Below, piece by piece: positions 34,651-43,677 of a stretch of DNA of 64,000 nt. Each line of letters starts with the position of its first letter. Within the stretch, counting starts at the first letter, position 1. Made by a program: the position numbers and the translations under genes. The notes under the pieces were generated by a model, which was given only the letters and a program-made list of their open reading frames with translations, was not told the origin of the DNA and made no database searches. The stretch lies in assembly GCA_019421015.1 (NCBI GenBank), contig JAHZGC010000019.1:1-64000 (forward strand). Direction: 5' to 3'. The stretch comes from Coriobacteriaceae bacterium. Its GTDB lineage: Bacteria > Actinomycetota > Coriobacteriia > Coriobacteriales > UMGS124.

Positions 34651-35552
34651 ATGCATCAGCATGCTGCTCAGATCGACCGCCGCGGTTTTATCGCCGGCGC
34701 CGCCGCTGCCACCGCCCTGGCCGCTGCCGCCCCGCTTGCTTCGAAGGCCCACGCCGATGAGGCCGGGCACCCGGCGTCTATGGAGGTCTACATCATCGAT
34801 AACGGCGAGATGACCCTTCCCGACTTCCAGATGTACCAGGGCGGCGACGGCTCGCTCACCACGTTCCCCATGTACACCGTCCTCATCAAGCACCCCGAGG
34901 CCACCGTGCTCTTTGACGCCGCCAAGAACACCTACGTCGACCGCAACGCCCCCTCGACCTTCGACCTCATCGACATCGCGCCCGAGCAGGAATACCCCGC
35001 CTGCCTCGAGGCCCTGGGCATGACCCCCGACGACATCGACATCCTCGTGCTGTCCCACCTCCACGGCGACCACATGGGCTATGCGGACCTCTTCACCAAC
35101 GCCAAGGTGTATGTAGCCGAGCGCGAGTTCGAGTACACCGCCCGCGGACTGGGCGAGGGCGTGATGCCGGGCGCCGACGACCTAAACGCCATGTACGGCG
35201 TGCCGCTGCGTTGGCGGCTCGTCCCCGAAGACGTGGCGGAGGTGGAGCTGCTGCCGGGCATCACCATCCACAACTTCGGCATCGGCCACAGCTTCGGCAT
35301 GCTCGGCCTCATGGTGGAGCTGCCCGAGACCGGCAACGTCCTCATGCCCAGCGACGCCTGCTGCTACCTCGCCAACCTCGACAAGGAGAACCGCCTGCTG
35401 CCTCCCGAGCGCGTCACCGACTACGAGCGCACCGTGGCCGCCTTCGACGTCATCAGCGACCTGGCCGAGAAGAACAACGCCCAGGTGTGGCCGGCCACGA
35501 TCCCGCGTGGTTATCGACCATGACCCTGGCGTCCGAGGGGTATTACGCGTAG
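34651..35552 (+). pseudogene. Tat-exported metallo-beta-lactamase-fold hydrolase, frameshifted near C-terminus
   Basis: AGAGGAG precedes the start. The Tat signal DRRGFIAG is followed by an AHL-lactonase-like metallo-beta-lactamase domain with the zinc motif HLHGDH (136-141) and Asp in PSDAC. As written, the frame runs to a stop at 35521-35523 and ends VWPATIPRGYRP. Reading one base shifted after about 35494 gives GHDPAWLSTMTLASEGYYA with a stop at 35550, the typical family ending. The conserved GHD histidine, a zinc ligand, is lost in the unshifted frame. One missing G in CCGG[G]CCAC would explain this. It is either a true pseudogene or a sequencing error. It is downstream of a flavoprotein, perhaps in the same operon. 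Confidence 0.75.
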
Positions 35553-35581
35553 CCGATAAGCCCCGATAAGCCAAAACGCAT

Positions 35582-35623
35582 GCCGGGTGTTGACGTTTTT
35601 GGAGGCAAACGTCAACACCTGGC
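35582..35623. repeat. Long hairpin element after lactonase-like gene
   Basis: GGTGTTGACGTTT (35586-35598) and AAACGTCAACACC (35607-35619) are a perfect 13-bp stem extended by GCC/GGC. It is flanked by further CCAAAACGC (about 35571) and GCGTTTTGG (about 35667) arms. It looks like a structured mobile repeat or strong terminator, but only one copy is in the window. Confidence 0.55.
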
Positions 35624-35698
35624 CCTTGCTTTGGCTCATCGGCGTCGGCAGGGGAGGCGCGTTTTGGCTCGCATGCCGATGCCGCTTTTGGATCGCTT

Positions 35699-35881
35699 TT
35701 ACAGCATGGCCAGGATCCTCCCGATGCGCCATCGCACGGCCTCGGCCACAGCATCCAACCGGTCGATAAGCGCGGGGTTCTCCCCGAGAATTGCGACCGC
35801 CTCTTCAACGAACCCCTCGAGCGCCGTCGGGTCGAACCACGAGTAGTCGTCCACGAGCCTGATCATCTGTGCAAGCCGCAT
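35699..35881 (-). CDS. Small hypothetical protein or gene fragment
   Basis: A 60-residue helical, acidic frame beginning MRLAQMIRLVDDYSWFDPTA and ending WRIGRILAML. Composition looks coding (good amphipathic helices), but only GCGGAG is close to the ATG, and the frame is open further upstream without a convincing start. No family is recognised. It may be the C-terminal remnant of a larger gene. Confidence 0.35.
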   Translation of the reverse strand: MRLAQMIRLVDDYSWFDPTALEGFVEEAVAILGENPALIDRLDAVAEAVRWRIGRILAML

Positions 35882-35944
35882 CTCCGCATCGGAAACCCCC
35901 CAGCTGGGGAAGGCATGCCATGAACATAGAGCTTTCTTCGAGCT

Positions 35945-35974
35945 AAAAAACCTTGGTTTAAACCAAGGTTTTTT
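35945..35974. terminator. Perfect bidirectional terminator
   Basis: A 30-bp perfect palindrome: an A-run, CCTTGGTTT, AAACCAAGG, then a T-run. It has the A-tract/stem/T-tract form of a bidirectional intrinsic terminator. It lies between the frameshifted hydrolase region and the MFS-CBS gene; the rest of 35975-36202 has no gene. Confidence 0.85.
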
Positions 35975-36202
35975 GCTGGTGCCTGGTTCCATTTCGTAAG
36001 GATAGCAGTCTTTGGGCGCGGGGACGGCACGAGGGGCGCATGGCAACCTCGGAGATTCTGTGGCTGCATCCTTGTGCGCGGTATACTTCTTCCCCCGATT
36101 CGCTTCAGGACGGCCGGGCGCCCACCGCCCACCCTGAGACCTATCGGGCCGCCGCGGCACGGTCATGCCGATTTTTTATTTTTGGAAGGGTTTCTCCACA
36201 CT

Positions 36203-38173
36203 ATGGCACAAGGTATCAAAAATCCCCAACGGCTTCTGGGGGTTCTTTACGGGAGCGCGTTTTTGGCCGGGTTCAACGAGAACCTGGTGAACATGGCGCT
36301 TATGGCGATCATGGGCGAGTTCGGCGTGGGGTCGGTCACGGCCCAGTGGCTCGTGACGGGCTACATGATTGTGGCCACCGTCGTCGTGATGTGCATGGCC
36401 TTCCTCTATCGGCGGTTCGCGCTGCGTGTGCTGTTCTTTGCGGGTGCGGCCTTTACGCTGGCGGGGTCGGCGCTCGGCCTGTTCGCCGGCAACTTTGCGC
36501 TGCTCATGGTGGCGCGCCTCGTGCAGGCGATCGGCTCGGGCCTGTTCATCCCGCTCATGATGAACACCATCCTGGCGGTGACCCCCAAGAACAAGCTCGG
36601 CGGTGCCATGGCCACCGGTGGCTGCATGATCACCTTTGGCCCGGCGTTCGGCCCCGTGGTGTGCGGCGCCATGGTCACGGTGTTTGGCTGGCACAGCGTG
36701 TTCTTGGTGCCGCTCGTCGCCATGGCGGTACTCGCGGCTCTGGGTGCGGCGTTCGTGCGCAACCTACCTACCTCCCAGGCCCAGCTTGACCTTCCCTCGG
36801 TGGGGCTCTCGGCCGTGTTCCTCTTTACGCTTTCGTTTGGCCTGGCACAGCTCACGACCAACGCCGTGCTCGGTGCCGCGTTCCTGGCGGTTGCCGTGGC
36901 GAGCGCCGTGGTGTTTGTGCTTCGTCAGCTGCGCTGCGACCATCCTCTCATCGACCTTGCCCCCATGACGAGCGTCCGTTTTTGGCCGGCGGTGCTGCTG
37001 GTGGTCGTGGCCATGATGACGGTGTTCTCGCTGAGCGTGCTTTTGCCCCTGTACTTTGAGGGCGCCTTGGGCATGAGCGCCTTTATGGCCGGCATCCTCA
37101 TTCTTTTGCCCGTGCTGCTGAACGCGGCCACCACCATGATCGGCGGTCGCATCATGGACCGCAGGGGAGAATGGCCCCTGCTCCCGTGTGGCTTTGGCCT
37201 TATGGTCCTGGGCGTGCTTGCCATGGTGTTTGCCGCCCGTGCGCTCTCGGCCCCGGCCATGCTGGCAGCCGCCCTTACGGCCTATGCGGGCATCGGCTTG
37301 GTGTTCTCGCCTTCCCAGACGGCGGGGCTGCGCACCCTGCCGCCTCAGCAGAACCCCTTTGGCGTGGCGCTCATGACCACGTTTGTACAGATCGCCGCCT
37401 GCATCGGGCCCGCCCTGTTCACGGGAGTTATGAGCTCGGTCCAGGCCAGCTCGCTCGCCGCGGGCGACCAGGCCGGCTATGCCTGCGCTAACGGCTTTGC
37501 CACGGCCATCACGGTGGCTGCCTGTATCGCCTTTGCGGGCTTTGCGGCTGCCTTCGTCTATGCCCTGGCCGCCCGGCGACGCTCCGCCGCCGCCCAGACA
37601 GTGCCGGCGGGGGCCGTGGGCTCGCGCCCGGTCGAGGCCGCCGGTGTCGCCGATGCCGCCGGCGACCGCCCCGGCTCGCTGGGGGACGCCACCCTGGCCT
37701 CCGTCATGGAGGGCGACCCCTACACCGTGAGCGCCGACGCCACCGTGCGCGAGGCCATGGGCCTTTTGGTGTCGCACCGCGTGGGCGGCATGCCGCTGGT
37801 CGATGCCGACGGCGCGCCTGTGGGCTACATCTCCGACGGCGACATCATGCGCTACCTGGCCGACCAGTCCTCGGTCGTCACGAGCGCCTACGCCTTTATC
37901 GAGGCCGCCAACGTGCAGACCCTCGACGAGCGCCTGCGCGAGCTCATGGCCCTGCCGGTGCGCGAGGTGGCCACCGACAAGGCCGTGACGCTGCCGCTGA
38001 ACACCCCGCTGCGCGACGCCTGCCAGCTTTTGGCCCAGCATCGCTACAAGAAGCTCCCCGTGGTGGAGGACGGCCGCGTGGTGGGCACCGTGAACCGCTC
38101 CGACGTGCTGCGCTTCGCCATGGCGAGCTATATCGCCGAGGAGGGCGGGCAGGGGCAGGCGTCTGGGGAGTAG
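36203..38173 (+). CDS. MFS transporter (DHA2-like) fused to two CBS domains
   Basis: 656 residues. Residues 1-470 form about 14 membrane spans of a DHA2-type drug or metabolite exporter. There follows a linker rich in Ala/Arg/Pro and a pair of CBS domains: about 500-555 (ASVMEGDPYTVSADATVREA ... VGYISDGDIMRYLA) and 580-640 (VREVATDKAVTLPLNTPL ... VGTVNRSDVLRFA). CBS pairs bind adenine nucleotides, so transport may be gated by energy state or S-adenosylmethionine. This fusion is unusual for MFS proteins. GGAAGGG precedes the ATG at 36203. Substrate unknown. Confidence 0.85.
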   Translation: MAQGIKNPQRLLGVLYGSAFLAGFNENLVNMALMAIMGEFGVGSVTAQWLVTGYMIVATVVVMCMAFLYRRFALRVLFFAGAAFTLAGSALGLFAGNFALLMVARLVQAIGSGLFIPLMMNTILAVTPKNKLGGAMATGGCMITFGPAFGPVVCGAMVTVFGWHSVFLVPLVAMAVLAALGAAFVRNLPTSQAQLDLPSVGLSAVFLFTLSFGLAQLTTNAVLGAAFLAVAVASAVVFVLRQLRCDHPLIDLAPMTSVRFWPAVLLVVVAMMTVFSLSVLLPLYFEGALGMSAFMAGILILLPVLLNAATTMIGGRIMDRRGEWPLLPCGFGLMVLGVLAMVFAARALSAPAMLAAALTAYAGIGLVFSPSQTAGLRTLPPQQNPFGVALMTTFVQIAACIGPALFTGVMSSVQASSLAAGDQAGYACANGFATAITVAACIAFAGFAAAFVYALAARRRSAAAQTVPAGAVGSRPVEAAGVADAAGDRPGSLGDATLASVMEGDPYTVSADATVREAMGLLVSHRVGGMPLVDADGAPVGYISDGDIMRYLADQSSVVTSAYAFIEAANVQTLDERLRELMALPVREVATDKAVTLPLNTPLRDACQLLAQHRYKKLPVVEDGRVVGTVNRSDVLRFAMASYIAEEGGQGQASGE

Positions 38174-38272
38174 CGGGAGGCGTGCGGGGGTTGCCTGGCT
38201 ACTGCCGGACACCCTGCACGCCTGGGTCGCTGGCGTGCTATGATTAAAGGTCACCGACGGCAAAGGAGACCT

Positions 38273-39262
38273 ATGGGGACGCAGCGCATCGCTTGGCATC
38301 CGGGCTTCGCCAGTGCTGTTCGATTGGAGTTTGACTACTACAAGAATGCCTTGATATTCGACACGGAGCACGAACTCAACAAGCAACCGTTGCGCATCGA
38401 TGTGCTGGTGATTAAAAAAGATCCAGACGTGCACCTCGAAAGCGACATCGGTGCGCTGTTCCGCGGCCACAACATCATGGAGTTCAAGTCAGAGCAGGAT
38501 GGTCTGACCATAGACGATCTGTTTAAAACCATTGGATACGGGTGCCTCTATAAAGCCTATGGGCCCGGTGTCGATGGAATACGTCCCGACGACGTGACGC
38601 TGACGTTGGTAAGGCGCCGGAAGCCCAAGAGGTTGTTCCAAGTCTTGGAATCCTACGGTAGTTTGGTTGAATCGAGCGCGCTGGGCGTCTATCGTATAGG
38701 GGGACTGCAGTTTCCCACGCAGGTCATCGTGACGTCTGAACTCAATCCCGGCGATCACATTTGGTTTGCAAGCCTTGCGAGCGATTTGGAGACAAGTCAG
38801 CTTAAGGAGCTTGCAAACACGGTCGCCGCGCTCTCTGATAAGGACGAGCGCGAACTGGCAGACTCTGTGTTCGAAGTGGTTGCGCGTGCAAACAGCGACG
38901 GGGTGGCGCGTCTGAAGGAGGACGACGAGATGAGCAGGACGCTGTATGAGATCATGAAGCCCGAGATAGACGAGGCGATTGCAAAGGCACGTCTCGAGGC
39001 CGCCACCGAGGCCGCGACCGAAGCCGCCGCCTATGCCATGGAGAAGGGCATGGAAAAGGGTATGGAACGTGGCATGGAGAAGGGCATGGAGAAGGGCATG
39101 GAGAAGGGCCTTCTCGAGGGGCGCATGGAGGCGGTCCGTGCAACGGTCGAGCGGCTGCTTGGGCGCGGAGGGTTCTCTGACGAGGAGATAGCTGAGATAG
39201 CCGGCACTACGGTCGACGAGGTTCGCGGCGTGGCCGCCGGTTTGCGGGTGGCGCTGGCCTAG
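38273..39262 (+). CDS. PD-(D/E)XK-like protein with Met-Glu-Lys-Gly repeat tail
   Basis: 329 residues. The N-terminal half has a likely nuclease-fold core: LRIDVLVIKK followed by IMEFKSEQD (D ... E-x-K spacing). Residues about 255-280 are six MEKG-type repeats encoded by a 12-bp tandem repeat, then a helical end. It resembles the widespread Rpn/PD-(D/E)XK accessory proteins of gut anaerobes, whose cellular function is unclear. The first half uses more A/T in wobble positions than neighbouring genes, consistent with acquisition. AAAGGAGACC precedes the start. Confidence 0.7.
   Translation: MGTQRIAWHPGFASAVRLEFDYYKNALIFDTEHELNKQPLRIDVLVIKKDPDVHLESDIGALFRGHNIMEFKSEQDGLTIDDLFKTIGYGCLYKAYGPGVDGIRPDDVTLTLVRRRKPKRLFQVLESYGSLVESSALGVYRIGGLQFPTQVIVTSELNPGDHIWFASLASDLETSQLKELANTVAALSDKDERELADSVFEVVARANSDGVARLKEDDEMSRTLYEIMKPEIDEAIAKARLEAATEAATEAAAYAMEKGMEKGMERGMEKGMEKGMEKGLLEGRMEAVRATVERLLGRGGFSDEEIAEIAGTTVDEVRGVAAGLRVALA
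39038..39109 (+). repeat. 12-bp coding tandem repeat (six units)
   Basis: ATGGAGAAGGGC occurs six times with small changes (units 2 and 3 differ), encoding Met-Glu-Lys-Gly or Met-Glu-Arg-Gly. In-frame unit gain or loss would change protein length without a frameshift. Confidence 0.9.
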
Positions 39263-39345
39263 ATGCTTTCGAGGCGTGGTTGGTGGCCGTTCGCATTGTG
39301 CGGTTGTCCTCCAGGCTCGAACGGCCCGTCTTGACGCAATGTCAC

Positions 39346-39400
39346 AAAAGCCCCACGGCGCAGAAGCTCCTGTCCATGCTTCTTTACCGTGGGGCTTGTC
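39346..39400. terminator. Bidirectional hairpin between convergent genes
   Basis: AAGCCCCACGG (39348-39358) and CCGTGGGGCTT (39387-39397) form an 11-bp stem with an inner GAAGC/GCTTC pair. AAAA precedes it, and TGTCTGTTT follows. It separates the PD-(D/E)XK-like gene from the flavoprotein ending at 39562. Confidence 0.75.
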
Positions 39401-39561
39401 TGTTTGGACGTTGGGTTTTGCGCTCATTGCCAGACGCTCTGCCTTTGGATTCTGCCTGGGTCTTGTGACGGGTGCCGCAGGCAAACACACCGGCGCGTTT
39501 GGTGCCTGTGCTAGCTACGAGGGCTTCTCCGTTGCGGCCCTACCGGCCTTGAGGGCCTCGC

Positions 39562-41091
39562 TTACGCCACCGGGTCCATGGCGGCAGCCTGCTGGCCGGC
39601 GATGCGGCCGTTGACCAGGCAGTCGGCCGTGGCCATGGAGCCCAGGCGGCAGGCACCGTGCACGCCGCCCGTGATCTCGCCGGCGGCAAAGAGGCCGGGG
39701 ATGGGCTGCAGGTGGGCGTTCATCACGCGGCAGTCGACGTCGGTCTTGACGCCGCCCATGGTGTGGTGCACCTTGGGCCACAGACGGGTCACCAGGTACG
39801 GGGGCTCAACGGGCTGGGCGTTCTCGGGGATCGTCTTGCCGAACTGCTCGTCGACGCCGGAGGCCACGTAGGAGTTGTAGTCCTCCATCTGCTTGGCCAG
39901 GGCGTCATTGGGCATCCCAAAACGCTCGGCGATCTCGTCGAGGGAGTCGAACTTCCAGGTCACGTCGGCGGCCAGGGACTTCTCGAGCGACTCGTTGCTC
40001 CAGCCGGGGTTGTTGGCCTCGTTGGAGATCTGGATCAGCGGCTCGCCGATCTCAAAGATCACGTCGCAGTAGCGCTTGCGGTCGGTGAGCTCGTTCACGC
40101 AGCGCTCGCCGGTGAGGGGGTTGATGCTCGGGGCGTAGGGGGCGACCGAGTCGATCCAGGTGGGGCTCACGCCGTAGCCCTCCTCGTCGGGGCTGCACCA
40201 GGGCCCGCACTGGATCCAGTCGAGGTGCACGGGCAGCGCGCCGCAGTCGATCGCGGTGCAGAGGCTCTCGGCGGTGGCGCCGGCGGCGTTGGTGCAGTCG
40301 ACGGAGGCGTCGAGGCGCGGGTCGTGCTGCATGCGCCACTCGACGTCGCGGCCAAAGCCGCCGCTGGCCAGCACGACGCCGCGGTTGGCCTTCACGAACA
40401 CGGGCTCGCCGGTGGTGGGGTCGTTGTTCTTGGCGCCGTCGTGGATCTCGGCGCCCACGACGCGGCCGCTCTCGTCCTTGACGAGGTTCACGAGCATGCG
40501 GCCGCACTCGATCTCAAGACCCATCTCCGAGAGCTTCTGGATCAGCGGGAGCACCATGGCCGAGCCGTGGCCCACGACCGGGTGCAGGGTGCGCAGGGTG
40601 CTGTGGCCACCGTAGGCGATGGGCGTCACGACGCCGTCGTCGTTGGTCTGCCACTCGACGCCCAGCACGTCGCGGGTCCACTCCCAGGTCTCGTTGGACT
40701 TCTCGGCGATGACGGAGCACTTCTCGACGTCGTTCAGGAACAGGCCGGCCACCTGCATGTCGTGCACGAAGTGCTCCACGGAGTCCTCGATGCCCAGGGC
40801 CTTCTGGCCCTCAGACATGCACACGGCAAAGTCGCCGTCGGCCACCATAGAGTTGCCGCCGGGGATGTCGAGCTTCTCGATGATCTTGACGTCGGCACCG
40901 GCGGCCTTGGCCTCGTAGGCGGCGGCGAGTCCGGAGTAGCCGGAACCGATGACGAGGACGTCGCACTCCTCGTCCCAGGCCACGTCTTCGGCGGCCAGGG
41001 CGCCCTTGGGGGCGGCCACGGCGGCGGCGAGCCCGGCCAGGCCGGCGCCGAGGAGGAAGTTCTTGCGGGTGATGGATGCGGTCGCGTTCAT
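39562..41091 (-). CDS. Tat-exported FAD reductase, fumarate/urocanate reductase-like (module 4)
   Basis: 509 residues. The Tat-like signal TRKNFLLGAG has a Lys in place of the second Arg. The FAD motif IGSGYSG lies near residue 48. Catalytic features of the fumarate/urocanate reductase group are retained: GERCVNELTDRK, HHTMGG near residue 440 and CRLGS near 480, with IQCGPW in the place of the HPT segment. There is no FMN domain, so electrons must come from a separate protein. AAAGGAGACG precedes the start. The LuxR regulator at 41324 is directly upstream on the same strand, and a perfect inverted repeat lies between. Confidence 0.9.
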   Translation of the reverse strand: MNATASITRKNFLLGAGLAGLAAAVAAPKGALAAEDVAWDEECDVLVIGSGYSGLAAAYEAKAAGADVKIIEKLDIPGGNSMVADGDFAVCMSEGQKALGIEDSVEHFVHDMQVAGLFLNDVEKCSVIAEKSNETWEWTRDVLGVEWQTNDDGVVTPIAYGGHSTLRTLHPVVGHGSAMVLPLIQKLSEMGLEIECGRMLVNLVKDESGRVVGAEIHDGAKNNDPTTGEPVFVKANRGVVLASGGFGRDVEWRMQHDPRLDASVDCTNAAGATAESLCTAIDCGALPVHLDWIQCGPWCSPDEEGYGVSPTWIDSVAPYAPSINPLTGERCVNELTDRKRYCDVIFEIGEPLIQISNEANNPGWSNESLEKSLAADVTWKFDSLDEIAERFGMPNDALAKQMEDYNSYVASGVDEQFGKTIPENAQPVEPPYLVTRLWPKVHHTMGGVKTDVDCRVMNAHLQPIPGLFAAGEITGGVHGACRLGSMATADCLVNGRIAGQQAAAMDPVA

Positions 41092-41231
41092 GGGCGTCTC
41101 CTTTGGACGTCGAGCCCCTGGTTGCTGCGGGGGCGTGCCAGTGAAGCGGGGTGCGCCGCGGGGACGGTGCTCCCGTGCCTTGCAACGACTCGAATCATGG
41201 CGTGCGGCCGACGTCCCGTCATGGCCCCCAG

Positions 41232-41276
41232 ATAGTGAATCGTCTCAGGGGGAGGGATGGCCAGGCGATTCACTAT
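41232..41276. promoter_or_regulatory. Perfect inverted repeat before module 4 reductase
   Basis: ATAGTGAATCG (41232-41242) and CGATTCACTAT (41266-41276) are identical 11-bp arms around 23 bases, 141 bases upstream of the reductase start. The left arm continues as GAATCGT, the core also found in the module 3 palindromes. Candidate operator of the LuxR regulator encoded at 41324. Confidence 0.65.
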
Positions 41277-41323
41277 GCCAGGGGGATGCGGGGTTGACCT
41301 GGGATTATGGTAGAGGGCACCCT

Positions 41324-42820
41324 CTATTGCGCCGTGCGTTCGCGGCCCAAGGTGTCTTGGGTCATCTCAATGACGTCGAGAAGCTCCTGCTGCGAGTGCA
41401 CGCCGAGCTTGCGGTAGACGTTGGTCGCGTGGGTCTTGGCGGTCTCCAGCGAGATACCGAGCTCGTCGGCCACGAACTGCCGGTTGCGGCCGCGGCCCAG
41501 CAGCAAGGCCACGTCGCGCTTGCGCGGGGAGAGGCCGTAGTCGCTGCGGATGCGCTCCACCACGGCCTCGTAGGCAAGGGCGTCGCTGCCCTCGTTGGGG
41601 CCGGGGGACTCGCCGGGGCGCACGGTGCTCCAGCCAAACGCGGGATGCTCAAAGGTCACGGCCACCACCACGAGCACAAAGGTCGCCACGCTCGAGACGA
41701 TGTGCAGGCCGGCTGCCGTAATGCCCGCGCACAGGACGTTCCACAGCCCCAGGCCCAAGGCTTGCCCGGCATTGGTTACAAAGAGGCCCAGGGCCACCGA
41801 GCACACGGCCGGGGCGTCGCGGCGCAGCTGCTTAGATCCCAAGATAGACCAGAAGGTCACAAAGAAGTACTGGTAGCCCAGGGTGTGCAGCCCGGGGGCC
41901 ACGATGGCAAAGACGCCTCCGTAGGGATAGAGCAGGTAGGCGGCGGCCATAAGGGGCAGCGATGTCTGGAACACCAGCTGCCAGGCGTCCATCTTGAGCA
42001 CGAAGGCGGTAAGGAACCCCAGGGCCGCCGCCACGATGGTGCCCACCACTACGCCATAGCTGGCGGTCCAGTAGTCGCTCTTGGGGATGACCTCGAAGGA
42101 GGAGAGCACGAACCCGCACGACACGCCAAAGACCAGGGCGATGGCCATGAGCATCAAGAACGACCGGTCGAGCAGCAGGGGCTTGATGCGCGCGAGGCCC
42201 CGGGGCTTGGGCTGCTCGGCCTGCGCGTCTCCGGCAAAGGCGGTGGAGTAGTCGCTGCGTCCCAGGGAGCAGGCCAGGCTTGCCAGGGGGCAGAGCAGCC
42301 CTACCGCCAGGGCCGCCCCCGAGGGAATCGCGTTGCACGCCAGGAAGAGCAACCCGCTGGCTCCCATGGCGATCACGTTGTGGGCCAGGGCCACGCGCAT
42401 GCCGAGCGACGAGGTGATGGTGCACCACAGGCACAGCAGGCAGCCCTCTCCGATGCCGGTGAGGACGCCCGACACAAACGCCACCAGCAAAAACGAGTCC
42501 ATGGCGTCGGGAGGGGCGAGCACCAGCCACAGGGCCAGCGCCGTACCGCCCAGAGCGCCCACGAGACCGGCCCAGCGGATGCCGTTCGTGAGGCGGCTAG
42601 ATCGCACGCTGCAGCAGGCGGCCCACGCCACGGCCCCGATGACCAGGGCGCACACGGCCACGTGGCCGGCCCAGCGGGTGTTGGCGAGCTCCATGGTGTG
42701 GGAGCGCAGCGAGAAGGGCCCGCCCCAATAGAGCAGCCACGTCCACGTATAGAGCAGCGCCAGGCCCACCACGATGCGCCAGTTGCGCGACATCCCCTTG
42801 AACGCGTCGATGACAACCAC
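41324..42820 (-). CDS. Membrane-embedded LuxR-family regulator (module 4)
   Basis: 498 residues. About twelve hydrophobic spans over 1-400 are followed by a LuxR helix-turn-helix at about 430-485 (LSPRKRDVALLLGRG ... TAKTHATNVYRKLGVHSQQEL). GTG at 42820 with GGGAGAAGC upstream is preferred over an upstream Met at 42853. Unlike modules 1-3 it is in tandem with, not divergent from, its likely target reductase. The ligand is unknown. Confidence 0.88.
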   Translation of the reverse strand: MVVIDAFKGMSRNWRIVVGLALLYTWTWLLYWGGPFSLRSHTMELANTRWAGHVAVCALVIGAVAWAACCSVRSSRLTNGIRWAGLVGALGGTALALWLVLAPPDAMDSFLLVAFVSGVLTGIGEGCLLCLWCTITSSLGMRVALAHNVIAMGASGLLFLACNAIPSGAALAVGLLCPLASLACSLGRSDYSTAFAGDAQAEQPKPRGLARIKPLLLDRSFLMLMAIALVFGVSCGFVLSSFEVIPKSDYWTASYGVVVGTIVAAALGFLTAFVLKMDAWQLVFQTSLPLMAAAYLLYPYGGVFAIVAPGLHTLGYQYFFVTFWSILGSKQLRRDAPAVCSVALGLFVTNAGQALGLGLWNVLCAGITAAGLHIVSSVATFVLVVVAVTFEHPAFGWSTVRPGESPGPNEGSDALAYEAVVERIRSDYGLSPRKRDVALLLGRGRNRQFVADELGISLETAKTHATNVYRKLGVHSQQELLDVIEMTQDTLGRERTAQ

Positions 42821-42909
42821 GGTTGCTTCTCCCGGTTTGTCGCACGCCCCCAACGTGCGTATCTGCTTTTAGGCTTCAGGGCTTCGCTCAAAGTGCCCTA
42901 GAGCCCGCC

Positions 42910-43536
42910 CTAGAACCCCCAGTACAGCTCGGTTTCGGTGCCGTCGCCAAAGGACTGGATAACGCGGCGCACGCGCACCTCGCCGCACGAGAAGTCCACC
43001 GCCGCCATGGCGCGGCACGACTCGCCGTCCTCTCCGTACTCCACCATGAGCGCGTTGCGCACAAAGCCGTTGGCGTCGTATTCGAGCACGGCGTTGAGGG
43101 TGTTGGGCTCCTTGGGAACGTCGGAGGTCTCGATGCGGAGCTGGTAGGGGGCGCTGTGGGCGTCGCTGGCCGACGACTGCTCGACGCGCGTGAAGCTGTA
43201 GCCGCGCTCGGGAACCTCGAGCCACAGGGCCCCGATGGCGCCGAACTCGTGGTCCGAGAGCTCGCCGGCCTCCTGCAGGAGCTGGTTCACAAAGCCCACG
43301 GCGTCGCAGAGCTCCTGGGCGGCGGGGTTGTCGGTCGGGGGCTCTCCCTCGCCAAACGGGAAGGCGTACACCACCTTGCAGCCGCCCTTTTTGCGGCGTT
43401 CGGTGACTACGGGCACCAGGCCGTCAACGCCAAACGGGAACGGCTTGTCGTCGCGGACCACGGGGTCTACCAGGCGTTCGGAGCTCAGCTCCACGCGCTT
43501 GGTTCCGAACCTGGCGTTGTCTCCCAAAAACAGCAT
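42910..43536 (-). CDS. Protein of unknown function, 208 residues
   Basis: A soluble acidic protein with no signal or membrane segment. It starts MLFLGDNARFGTKRVELSSE and contains FPFGEGEPPTDNPAAQELCD and an Asn/Val beta-rich C-terminal half. No family is recognised. AGAGGAGC before 43536 decides the start. A dispersed repeat lies upstream and the module 4 regulator downstream; no functional link is apparent. Confidence 0.75.
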   Translation of the reverse strand: MLFLGDNARFGTKRVELSSERLVDPVVRDDKPFPFGVDGLVPVVTERRKKGGCKVVYAFPFGEGEPPTDNPAAQELCDAVGFVNQLLQEAGELSDHEFGAIGALWLEVPERGYSFTRVEQSSASDAHSAPYQLRIETSDVPKEPNTLNAVLEYDANGFVRNALMVEYGEDGESCRAMAAVDFSCGEVRVRRVIQSFGDGTETELYWGF

Positions 43537-43677
43537 GCTGCGAGCTCCTCTGCGTGCGCCGGATCTACCGTACCGAAGGGTGATTATAGCGGGGCCGGGG
43601 GCATTTTTGACGCGGGGCCACTGGGGAGCGCTGCGGCGGAGCCGGGGCGATGCCGGGCGTGCCAGGTGGGCCTGGCG

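Noticed and set aside
39038..39109. CRISPR-like short repeats
   Set aside because: The units are contiguous 12-mers in a reading frame without spacers, so this is a coding tandem repeat.
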